Source of the DNA: Streptomyces longwoodensis
GTDB taxonomy: Bacteria > Actinomycetota > Actinomycetes > Streptomycetales > Streptomycetaceae
Length of the DNA stretch: 64,000 nucleotides
Assembly: GCF_001514125.1 (NCBI RefSeq)
Contig: NZ_KQ948556.1
Coordinates: 311,518-375,517 of the forward strand
Reading direction: 5' to 3'
Part shown: one piece after another, positions 51,213 through 58,646 of the stretch
Position numbering within the stretch: the stretch's first letter is position 1
Layout: each line of letters begins with the position of its first letter
Made by a program: the position numbers and the translations under genes
Notes under the pieces: generated by a model
Told to the model about the DNA's origin: nothing
The model's database searches: none
Seen by the model: the letters and a program-made list of their open reading frames with translations, nothing else

Positions 51213-52604
51213 GTGGCCGCCAGCACCCCCGATACGGCACCAGCCGCTCCCGCCGCCCGGCGGGACCGCACCCACTACCTGTACATCGCGGTGATCGTCG
51301 CGGTCGCCCTCGGCATCGCCGTCGGCCTCGCCGCTCCGGACTTCGCCGTGGAGCTGAAGCCGATCGGCACCGGGTTCGTGAACCTGATCAAGATGATGAT
51401 CTCGCCGATCATCTTCTGCACGATCGTGCTGGGCATCGGGTCGGTCCGCAAGGCCGCGAAGGTCGGTGCCGTCGGCGGCATCGCGCTGGCCTACTTCCTG
51501 GTGATGTCGCTGGTCGCGCTCGCCATCGGCCTGGTCGTCGGCAACATCCTGGAGCCCGGCACCGGGCTCGCCGTCACCGACGCCGTGAAGGAGACCGGCC
51601 AGGCGCAGGTCTCGCCGGAGGCCAAGGACACCACCGAGTTCCTGCTCGGCATCATCCCGACCACGATCGTCTCCGCGTTCACCGAGGGCGAGGTGCTGCA
51701 GACCCTGCTGGTCGCCCTGCTCTGCGGCTTCGCGCTGCAGGCCATGGGCAGCGCCGGGCAGCCGGTCCTGCGCGGCGTCGAGCACATCCAGCGGCTGGTC
51801 TTCCGCGTCCTGGCCATGATCATGTGGGCGGCCCCGATCGGTGCGTTCGGCGCCATGGCCGCGGTCGTCGGCTCGGCCGGCGTGGACGCGCTGAAGAGCC
51901 TCGCGGTGCTGATGCTCGGCTTCTACCTGACCTGCTTCCTCTTCGTGTTCGTCGTCCTCGGCGCGCTGCTGCGGGTGGTCGCCGGGCTCAACGTGCTCAC
52001 CTTCTTCAAGTACCTGGGCCGTGAGTTCCTGCTGATCCTGTCCACCTCCTCCTCCGAGTCGGCGCTGCCGCGCCTCATCGCGAAGATGGAGCACCTGGGC
52101 GTCAGCAAGCCCGTCGTCGGCATCACCGTGCCGACCGGCTACTCCTTCAACCTCGACGGCACCATGATCTACATGACCATGGCGTCCCTGTTCATCGCCG
52201 ACGCCATGGGCACGCCGATGTCGGTCGGCGAGCAGATCCCGCTGCTGCTGTTCCTGCTGGTGGCCTCGAAGGGCGCCGCCGGTGTCACCGGCGCCGGCCT
52301 GGCGACCCTGGCCGGCGGTCTGCAGTCGCACAAGCCCGCCCTGGTGGACGGCATCGGCCTGATCGTCGGCATCGACCGCTTCATGAGCGAGGCCCGCGCG
52401 CTGACCAACTTCGCGGGCAACGCCATCGCGACGGTGCTGGTCGGCACCTGGACCAAGGAGATCGACAAGGAGCGCGTCGGGCGCGTCCTCGCCGGTGACC
52501 TGCCCTTCGACGAGAAGACCCTGCTCGACGAGCACGCCGGGGCACCCGCCACGGACGCCCCCGGGCAGCACGAGGACGGCGAGAAGGAACTCGCCCGCGC
52601 CTGA
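51213..52604 (+). CDS. C4-dicarboxylate symporter, DAACS family (DctA-like)
   Basis: 463 aa from GTG 51213, chosen for AAGGAGGGCAGCC upstream; the frame is open 45 codons further but without a site. Eight membrane segments and two re-entrant loops are expected: FLLILSTSSSESALPRLI is the Ser-rich loop and TVPTGYSFNLDGTMIYM the substrate/Na+-binding signature. It imports succinate, fumarate or malate with cations. It is divergent from the CitA/DcuS-type two-component system across 172 bp. Confidence 0.9.
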   Translation: MAASTPDTAPAAPAARRDRTHYLYIAVIVAVALGIAVGLAAPDFAVELKPIGTGFVNLIKMMISPIIFCTIVLGIGSVRKAAKVGAVGGIALAYFLVMSLVALAIGLVVGNILEPGTGLAVTDAVKETGQAQVSPEAKDTTEFLLGIIPTTIVSAFTEGEVLQTLLVALLCGFALQAMGSAGQPVLRGVEHIQRLVFRVLAMIMWAAPIGAFGAMAAVVGSAGVDALKSLAVLMLGFYLTCFLFVFVVLGALLRVVAGLNVLTFFKYLGREFLLILSTSSSESALPRLIAKMEHLGVSKPVVGITVPTGYSFNLDGTMIYMTMASLFIADAMGTPMSVGEQIPLLLFLLVASKGAAGVTGAGLATLAGGLQSHKPALVDGIGLIVGIDRFMSEARALTNFAGNAIATVLVGTWTKEIDKERVGRVLAGDLPFDEKTLLDEHAGAPATDAPGQHEDGEKELARA

Positions 52605-52666
52605 CCCTCCGGGCGCCCCCGGACCCACCTGACCTCCGCGCCCCCGGACGCCCGACCCTCCCGACT

Positions 52667-52707
52667 CCGGATGCCCGGCCCCGCCTGAACCGGGGCCGGG
52701 CATCCGG
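52667..52707. terminator. Strong terminator after the symporter gene
   Basis: CCGGATGCCCGGCCCC (52667-52682) pairs perfectly with GGGGCCGGGCATCCGG (52692-52707), a 16-bp stem with a 9-nt loop, followed by CTTT. It serves the symporter gene and the convergent TetR gene. Confidence 0.85.
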
Positions 52708-52724
52708 CTTTCCGCCACTAGGGG

Positions 52725-53354
52725 TCACCGGGGCAGCGCCCCGCTCACCTCCGTCACCAGGTCCGAGGCCGTCGCGGCGGGGACGCCCGCCGCCGTCAGG
52801 ACCGTGACCGCCGCGGAGCGGCCCGCCTCCTGCGTGCTCAGCAGGCCGTCGTTCACCGCCTCCATCAGGGCGAACAGGATCTGCTCGTGCACGTACGCGA
52901 GCGCCGGCGCGGGCAGGGCCGAGGCGAAGACGCCCTGGTCGAGGCCCTGCTGGAGCAGGCGCACGCTGTTCGCCCGCACGGGGGAGAGGCGTTCGCGGAT
53001 GCCCTGCATGGTGACCGTGCGCTGGGCCAGCGCGACCAGCAGGCGGTAGCGGTCGGCGATCTCCCAGACCGACAGCACGGAGCGGGCCACCGCCTCGGCC
53101 GGGTCGGCCACGCCCTCGCGGCCCGCGGCGTGCGCGGACGCCAGCGCCTCCACCGCGTCGTCGACGAGCGTGCTGATCAGCGCCTCCCGGCTCGGGAAGT
53201 GGCCGTACACCGTGCGCCGTACGACACCGGCGGCGCGCGCGATGTGGTCCATGGACGCGTCGGGGTCGCGCAGCAGCTCGGCGAGGGCGACGTCGAGGAT
53301 GCGGCGCCGGTTGAGGTCGGCGCGGCTGGTGTTACCCGTGGTCATGACGGCCAT
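52725..53354 (-). CDS. TetR-family repressor of the adjacent MFS pump
   Basis: 209 aa from ATG 53354 (ATG 53345, three codons later, is also possible). The helix-turn-helix SMDHIARAAGVVRRTVYGHFPSREALISTL is standard TetR; the remainder is helical with few charged surface motifs. It is divergent from a 14-helix MFS gene, with two 18-bp palindromes in between. The usual model is repression of both genes, relieved when an exported compound binds the C-terminal domain. Confidence 0.9.
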   Translation of the reverse strand: MAVMTTGNTSRADLNRRRILDVALAELLRDPDASMDHIARAAGVVRRTVYGHFPSREALISTLVDDAVEALASAHAAGREGVADPAEAVARSVLSVWEIADRYRLLVALAQRTVTMQGIRERLSPVRANSVRLLQQGLDQGVFASALPAPALAYVHEQILFALMEAVNDGLLSTQEAGRSAAVTVLTAAGVPAATASDLVTEVSGALPR

Positions 53355-53432
53355 TGTGCCCGTCCGTGGCCGAGGCACCCCCCTCGCCGCCTCCCCCCTC
53401 CCGCGTCGCGCCCTCGCCCGCACCCCCTCGAC

Positions 53433-53478
53433 TTGCACAGTACTGTGCAACAGGCGTACATTGCACAGTGTTGTGCAA
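53433..53478. promoter_or_regulatory. Twin palindromic TetR operators over the MFS promoter
   Basis: TTGCACAGTACTGTGCAA (53433-53450) is a perfect 18-bp palindrome. TTGCACAGTGTTGTGCAA (53461-53478) is a near-perfect second copy, 28 bp further. On the plus strand the first TTGCAC (53433) with an 18-bp spacer to TACATT (53457-53462) could be the MFS promoter. Confidence 0.8.
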
Positions 53479-53547
53479 TTACACACTTGTGTGCACTCAT
53501 CGGCGGCACCCCGCCGTGTACCCGTTTCGAGGAAGGCGATCCCTGCC

Positions 53548-55338
53548 ATGCGACTCGTCGCGAAGGAACCGGTCGAGAGGATGGAAGGGCCCTATGCCCG
53601 GCGCTGGTGGGCCCTGCTCGTCCTCTGCCTGAGCCTGCTGATCATCGTCATGGCGAACACCGCCCTGACGGTCGCCGCGCCCGACATGACCGCCGACCTG
53701 GGCCTGTCCAGCGCCGACCTGCAATGGGTCATCGACGGCTACACCGTCCCGTACGCGGCGCTGATGCTGCTGCTGGGCGCGATCGGCGACAAGTACAGCC
53801 GGCGCGGGGCGCTGGTCCTCGGGCTCCTGGTGTTCGCCGGCGGGTCCGTCGGCGGCTGGCTGGCCGACAGCTCGACGCAGGTCATCGCGGCCCGCGCGGT
53901 GATGGGCGTCGGCGCGGCCCTCATCATGCCCGCCACGCTCTCCCTGCTCGCCGCGACCTTCCCGCGCGCCGAGCGCGCCAAGGCCATCACCCTGTGGACC
54001 GCCACCGCCGGCCTCGCCATCGCCGCCGGCCCGCTGGTCGCCGGGGCGCTCCTGGAGAACCACGGCTGGTCCTCCACGTTCCTCATCAACGTGCCGGTCG
54101 CGGCCGTCGGCCTGGTCGGCGCGTTCGTCCTCGTCCCGCCGTCCCGGGCCGGCCACCACGACCGCATCGACTACGTCGGCGGACTGCTGTCGGTGGTCTG
54201 GATCGGCTCGCTGGTCTACATGATCATCGAGGGGCCGCACTTCGGCTGGGGCGCCAAGGCCGTCACCGCGGCGGTCGTCGCGGGCGTGGGCCTGGCCGCG
54301 TTCGTCCTGTGGGAGCTGCGCCACCCGCACCCCGTGCTGGACGTGCGCCGCTTCGCCGACCGCCGCTTCGCGGGCTCCAACCTCGCCGTGGCGCTGTTCT
54401 TCCTCGCCGTCTTCGGCGCCTTCTACTACCTGACCCAGCACCTGCAGTTCGTCCTCGGCTACGACGCCTTCGACACCGGCCTGCGCATGCTGCCGCTGGC
54501 CGGCGCGGTCTTCGTCGGCTCGGCCCTCACCGGCTACCTCACCCCGCGGGTCGGCATGAAGTGGACGGTCACCGCGGGCATGGTCGGCGGCACGGTCGCC
54601 CTGGCCCTGCTCACCCGGGTCGACGCCGGGTCGTCGTACGGCGACTTCCTCGCCCCGCTGATCGTGCTGGGCCTGGCCATCGGCCTCGCGCTGTCGCCCT
54701 GCACCGACGCCATCATGGGCGCCTTCCCGGAGTCCGAGCTGGGCGTCGGCGGCGCCGTGAACGACACCTCGCTGGAGCTCGGCGGCTCGCTCGGCATCGC
54801 GATCCTCGGCTCCCTGCTCGGTACGTCGTACTCCGACCACCTCGGGGACGCGGCCCGGGGCGCCGACCTGCCTGCCGGCACCCTCGCCACCGCCCAGGAC
54901 TCGGTGGGCGCCGGGTACGCCGTCGCCGAGGGCGTCGGGCACAAGGCGCAGCAGCTGGCGGCGCAGGCCGCGCAGGCCACCGACCCGCAGCAGGCGGCCC
55001 AGCTGAAGGGCCAGGCCGACCACCTGGCCGGGGCCGCCCGGCAGATGACCGACGCGGTCGCCTCCTCCTTCTCCGACGCGGTCGCCCACACCAGCCTGGT
55101 CGGCGCGGTGATCCTCGGCGCCGGCACGCTCCTGGTCGCCCTGCTGCTGCCCCGCAAGGCCCGCCAGGAGGGGACGGCCGACGCGGCACGGGCCGGGGAC
55201 ACGGACCAGGACCCGGCACCGGCCGGGGACGCGGGCCCGGGCGCCGCGCGGGACGAGGACCGGAACGAGGACCCGGACGAGGGCAGCGCCGACGGCGCCG
55301 TGTCCGACGAGCGGACCGGCTCCGCCCGCCGCCGCTGA
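53548..55338 (+). CDS. MFS drug:H+ antiporter, DHA2 (14-helix) family
   Basis: 596 aa from ATG 53548 (GAGGAAGGCGAT upstream, somewhat distant). Fourteen membrane segments with VMANTALTVAAPDMTADLGLSSADLQWVIDGYTVPYAALMLLLGAIGDKYSRR at the start, the DHA2/EmrB-QacA pattern. Between helices 13 and 14 is a ~130-residue extracytoplasmic loop with an Ala/Gln-rich helix (GHKAQQLAAQAAQATDPQQAAQLKGQADHLAG). The C-terminal tail (~65 residues) is Asp/Glu-rich and unstructured. Drug or metabolite export by family; substrate unknown. Confidence 0.9.
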   Translation: MRLVAKEPVERMEGPYARRWWALLVLCLSLLIIVMANTALTVAAPDMTADLGLSSADLQWVIDGYTVPYAALMLLLGAIGDKYSRRGALVLGLLVFAGGSVGGWLADSSTQVIAARAVMGVGAALIMPATLSLLAATFPRAERAKAITLWTATAGLAIAAGPLVAGALLENHGWSSTFLINVPVAAVGLVGAFVLVPPSRAGHHDRIDYVGGLLSVVWIGSLVYMIIEGPHFGWGAKAVTAAVVAGVGLAAFVLWELRHPHPVLDVRRFADRRFAGSNLAVALFFLAVFGAFYYLTQHLQFVLGYDAFDTGLRMLPLAGAVFVGSALTGYLTPRVGMKWTVTAGMVGGTVALALLTRVDAGSSYGDFLAPLIVLGLAIGLALSPCTDAIMGAFPESELGVGGAVNDTSLELGGSLGIAILGSLLGTSYSDHLGDAARGADLPAGTLATAQDSVGAGYAVAEGVGHKAQQLAAQAAQATDPQQAAQLKGQADHLAGAARQMTDAVASSFSDAVAHTSLVGAVILGAGTLLVALLLPRKARQEGTADAARAGDTDQDPAPAGDAGPGAARDEDRNEDPDEGSADGAVSDERTGSARRR

Positions 55339-55408
55339 ACTGGCCGGTCCCGCCCCCTGGAGGTGACGGAGGCCGCGGACGAGCGCTGACCTCCCCGGCG
55401 CTCGTCCC

Positions 55409-55439
55409 TTGCCTTGACGTCGGCGTCAAGCCGTACCGT
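55409..55439 (+). promoter_or_regulatory. MerR-type promoter with 19-bp spacer
   Basis: TTGCCT (55409-55414), 19-bp spacer, TACCGT (55434-55439). The spacer overlaps a dyad CTTGACG-tcgg-CGTCAAG (55413-55430). A long spacer with central dyad is the hallmark of MerR-controlled promoters. The ATG follows 7 nt after the -10, so the mRNA is probably leaderless. Confidence 0.7.
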
Positions 55440-55446
55440 CGGGGAC

Positions 55447-55833
55447 ATGCGAATCGGCGAACTGGCCGCACGGACCGGCACCACGACGCGGACGCTGCGC
55501 TACTACGAGTCGCGCGGTCTGCTGCCCGCGCGGCGCGACGACCTGGGACACCGGACCTACGACGAGGGCGACGTGAAGCTGCTGCGGCAGATCCGCACGC
55601 TCCAGGACTTCGGGTTCGACCTGGAGGAGACGCGGCCGTTCGTGGAGTGCCTGCGGGCCGGGCACCCGGAGGGTGACTCCTGTCCGGCCTCGCTGGCGGT
55701 CTACCGGCGCAAGCTCGCCGAGCTCGACGCGCTGATCGGGGAGCTGCAGGCGGTGCGGGCGACGATCGCCGTGCGGCTGGCGTCGACCGACGGCGAGCCA
55801 CCGTTGTGCGAACTGGGAGGGCAGGAACTGTGA
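55447..55833 (+). CDS. MerR-family regulator with three Cys
   Basis: 128 aa from ATG 55447. The N-terminal winged helix MRIGELAARTGTTTRTLRYYESRGLLPARR is a clear MerR domain, followed by the dimerisation helix. Cys68, Cys79 and Cys121 are positioned roughly like the metal or redox ligands in ZntR/CueR/SoxR-type proteins, but the spacing does not match any one subfamily exactly. The stop overlaps the thioredoxin start (GTGA). Likely an autoregulated sensor, of thiol stress or a metal, that controls the thioredoxin gene. Confidence 0.9.
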   Translation: MRIGELAARTGTTTRTLRYYESRGLLPARRDDLGHRTYDEGDVKLLRQIRTLQDFGFDLEETRPFVECLRAGHPEGDSCPASLAVYRRKLAELDALIGELQAVRATIAVRLASTDGEPPLCELGGQEL

Positions 55834-56150
55834 GCGTGACCGAGGTGACGGACGCCGATTTCTCGGCGCAAGTGATCGACTCTGAATTGCCGGTGCTGGT
55901 GGAGTTCACCGCCGACTGGTGCCCGCCGTGCCGGCAGATGGGGCCGGTGCTCAAGGCCCTCGCCGCCGAGGAGGGGGACCGGCTGAAGGTCGTCCAGCTG
56001 AACGTGGACGCCAATCCGACGACCACCAACCACTACAAGGTGCTCTCCATGCCGACCTTCATGGTCTTCCGGGCCGGGGAGCCGGTGAAGGCGATGGTGG
56101 GCGCCCGGCCGAAGCGACGGCTGCTCGCGGAGATCGAGGACGCCCTCTGA
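55830..56150 (+). CDS. Thioredoxin
   Basis: 106 aa from GTG 55830, overlapping the merR stop, with GGGAGGGCAGG upstream. Complete thioredoxin fold with active site WCPPC (Cys31/Cys34), variant Pro at the second position, and cis-Pro in SMPTFMVF. The typical WCGPC is altered, which usually shifts redox potential. It reduces protein disulphides in the cytoplasm, with electrons from thioredoxin reductase encoded elsewhere. Co-translated with a MerR sensor, unlike the housekeeping trxA-trxB arrangement. A second thioredoxin-like protein is at 37187-38158. Confidence 0.93.
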   Translation: MSVTEVTDADFSAQVIDSELPVLVEFTADWCPPCRQMGPVLKALAAEEGDRLKVVQLNVDANPTTTNHYKVLSMPTFMVFRAGEPVKAMVGARPKRRLLAEIEDAL

Positions 56151-56184
56151 TTCATGCGAGGCACCCCCGTCCCGGGCCGGGACG

Positions 56185-56227
56185 AAAGGAATCCCCCGGA
56201 CGCCAATTGCGTCCGGGGGATTCCTTT
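56185..56227. terminator. Perfect 19-bp hairpin terminator
   Basis: AAAGGAATCCCCCGGACGC (56185-56203) pairs exactly with GCGTCCGGGGGATTCCTTT (56209-56227) around a 5-nt loop CAATT. The TTT ending makes it a typical intrinsic terminator for the merR-thioredoxin operon. Confidence 0.9.
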
Positions 56228-56311
56228 GCGTATATTGAATGGTTCGCGACTTCGGACAATTCTGGTCGCGGAAAAGTTCAGTGACCACAGTATATCCGGC
56301 CGGGAGCGGAA

Positions 56312-58579
56312 TTGTCAAACACCGAATTTCCAGACGGTGAAATGCGGGAAGAGCAGGAATTCATCGACGACCTGTACGCACGCGTGGACGCCCTGCGCGG
56401 TGACACCGAGGCCGGGGTCACGGACGCGCTCGCCCAGGGCAACACCCCCATGCAGGCCCGGCTCGAACGGGACATCCTGGTCGCCGAGCGCTCCGGGCTG
56501 CTGGCCGCGCTGAACGCCGTGGACGGCTCGCTGTGCTTCGGCCGGATCGACCTGACCTCCGGCACCACCCACCACATCGGCCGCATCGGGCTGCGCACCG
56601 ACGACGCCGACCGCACCCCGGTCCTCATCGACTGGCGCGCCGACGTCGCCCGCCCCTTCTACCTGGCCACCGGCCACACCCCGCTGGGCTTGCGCCGCCG
56701 CCGGCACATCAGCACCCAGGGGCGCCGGGTCACCGCCCTGCACGACGAGATCCTCGACCTCGGCGACGCCACCCGCACCGGGTACGAGGACCCCACCGGC
56801 GACGCCGTGCTGCTCGCCGCGCTCGACTCCGCGCGCACCGGCCGGATGGGCGACATCGTGCAGACCATCCAGGCCGAGCAGGACGAGATCATCCGGGCGC
56901 CGCACCGGGGCGTGCTGGTCGTCGAGGGCGGTCCCGGCACCGGCAAGACCGCCGTCGCCCTGCACCGGGCCGCCTACCTCCTCTACGAGCACCGCGAGCT
57001 GCTCGCCAAGCGGGCCGTGCTCATCGTCGGGCCCAACCCCGCCTTCCTCGGCTACATCGGCGAGGTGCTGCCCTCCCTGGGCGAGACCGGTGTGCTCCTC
57101 GCGACCGTCGGCGAGCTGTACCCGGGGGTGCGCGCGACGGCGGCCGACACCCCGGAGGCGGCCGCCGTGAAGGGCCGCGCCGAGATGGCCGACGTCCTCG
57201 CCGCCGTCGTCCGCGACCGCCAGTGCCTGCCCGACCCGGTCCTCACCGTCGAGCACGACCGTGAGGTCCTGATGCTGGACGACGGCCTGGTCAACGTCGC
57301 CCGCGAACGCACCCGCGCCACCGGGCTGCCCCACAACGTGGCGCGCGAGTACTTCGAGGGCCACGTCCTCAACACCCTCACCGAGCTGTACGCCGAGCGC
57401 GTCGGCACCGACCCCTACGACGGCTCCAGCCTGCTCGACCCGAGCGACCTCACCCAGATCCGCGACGAACTCGCCGAGAACCCGGCGGTCTGGTCGGCCA
57501 TCGACCAGCTGTGGCCGGTGCTCAGCCCGCAGCGGCTGGTCGCCGACTTCCTCGCCGCCCCCGAGGACCACCTCGACGACGCGGACGCGGCCGCCGTGCG
57601 TCGCCCGGTGACCCGCGCCTGGACCGTGGCCGACGTGCCGCTGCTCGACGAGGCCGCCGAACTCCTCGGCGAGGACGACCGCGCCGCCCGGGACCGCGCC
57701 GAGCGCGAGCGCTCCGCCCAGGTGGCCTACGCGCAGGGCGTGCTGGACGTCTCCTACGCCTCGCGCACCTACGAGTTCGAGGACAAGGAGGAGGACGACC
57801 CCGAGGGGTCCGAGGTGCTGTCCGCGCACGACATCATCGACGCCGAACGCTTCGCCGAGCGGCACGAGGAGGCCGACCACCGCAGCGCCGCCGAGCGGGC
57901 CGCGGCCGACCGCACCTGGGCCTTCGGGCACATCATCGTCGACGAGGCGCAGGAGCTGTCCCCGATGGCCTGGCGGCTGCTGATGCGGCGCAGCCCCACC
58001 CGGTCCATGACCCTGGTCGGCGATCCCGTGCAGACCGCCGAGGCGGCCGGCGTCGGCTCCTGGGAGGCCATCCTGGAGCCGTACGTGCAGGACCGCTGGG
58101 AGCACGCCCGGCTCGGCGTCAACTACCGCACCCCGGCCGAGATCATGGAGGTCGCCGCGGCGGTCGTGCGCGCCGCGCACCCCGGCTTCGAGCCGCCCGG
58201 CTCGGTGCGCTCCACGGGCGTACGGCCCTGGGCGCGCGCCACCGACGACCTGCCCGGCGCGGTCGCCAAGGCCGTCGAGGAACTGACCCCCGCCGAGGGC
58301 CGGCTCGCGGTGATCGCCCCGCGCGCCCTGCACCGCCGGCTCGCCGCCCGGCTGGACGGCGTGACCGCGGGCGCCGAGCCGGACCTGACCCGCACGGTGG
58401 TGCTGCTGGACCCCCGCCAGTCCAAGGGCCTGGAGTTCGACTCCGTGCTGGTGGTGGAGCCCGCCGCGTACGGCACCAGCGACCTGTACGTGGCCCTGAC
58501 CCGGGCCACCCAGCGGCTCGGCGTCGTCCACACCGGGGACCTGCCCCCGGCCTTGGCCGGCGCGCTCGCCCAGCGGTGA
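56312..58579 (+). CDS. HelD-like superfamily 1 helicase acting on RNA polymerase
   Basis: 755 aa from TTG 56312 with CGGGAGCGGAA upstream. The N-terminal charged helices (EMREEQEFIDDLYARVDALRGDTEAG) likely form the antiparallel coiled coil that enters the RNA polymerase secondary channel in HelD proteins. Walker A GGPGTGKTA (206-214), Walker B HIIVDEAQELSPMAWR, motif III-like MTLVGDPVQTAEAAG and motif VI ALTRATQRLGVV are intact. Actinobacterial HelD/HelR frees stalled polymerase and in some species gives rifamycin tolerance. I saw no rifamycin-associated element upstream. Confidence 0.9.
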   Translation: MSNTEFPDGEMREEQEFIDDLYARVDALRGDTEAGVTDALAQGNTPMQARLERDILVAERSGLLAALNAVDGSLCFGRIDLTSGTTHHIGRIGLRTDDADRTPVLIDWRADVARPFYLATGHTPLGLRRRRHISTQGRRVTALHDEILDLGDATRTGYEDPTGDAVLLAALDSARTGRMGDIVQTIQAEQDEIIRAPHRGVLVVEGGPGTGKTAVALHRAAYLLYEHRELLAKRAVLIVGPNPAFLGYIGEVLPSLGETGVLLATVGELYPGVRATAADTPEAAAVKGRAEMADVLAAVVRDRQCLPDPVLTVEHDREVLMLDDGLVNVARERTRATGLPHNVAREYFEGHVLNTLTELYAERVGTDPYDGSSLLDPSDLTQIRDELAENPAVWSAIDQLWPVLSPQRLVADFLAAPEDHLDDADAAAVRRPVTRAWTVADVPLLDEAAELLGEDDRAARDRAERERSAQVAYAQGVLDVSYASRTYEFEDKEEDDPEGSEVLSAHDIIDAERFAERHEEADHRSAAERAAADRTWAFGHIIVDEAQELSPMAWRLLMRRSPTRSMTLVGDPVQTAEAAGVGSWEAILEPYVQDRWEHARLGVNYRTPAEIMEVAAAVVRAAHPGFEPPGSVRSTGVRPWARATDDLPGAVAKAVEELTPAEGRLAVIAPRALHRRLAARLDGVTAGAEPDLTRTVVLLDPRQSKGLEFDSVLVVEPAAYGTSDLYVALTRATQRLGVVHTGDLPPALAGALAQR

Positions 58580-58597
58580 ACGGCGGGGGTGGGCACA

Positions 58598-58639
58598 GGG
58601 ACGGCCGGGGAGCGCCGCGTGGTGCTCCCCGGCCGTCCC
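58598..58639. terminator. Bidirectional terminator between helD-like gene and glgB
   Basis: GGGACGGCCGGGGAGC (58598-58613) and GCTCCCCGGCCGTCCC (58624-58639) form a perfect 16-bp stem with a 10-nt loop between the convergent genes. Confidence 0.85.
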
Positions 58640-58646
58640 GGGCCCG

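Noticed and set aside
56228..56311. Rifamycin-associated element upstream of the HelD-like gene
   Set aside because: I looked for a GGGGCTTGC…GCAAG-type inverted repeat and did not find one.
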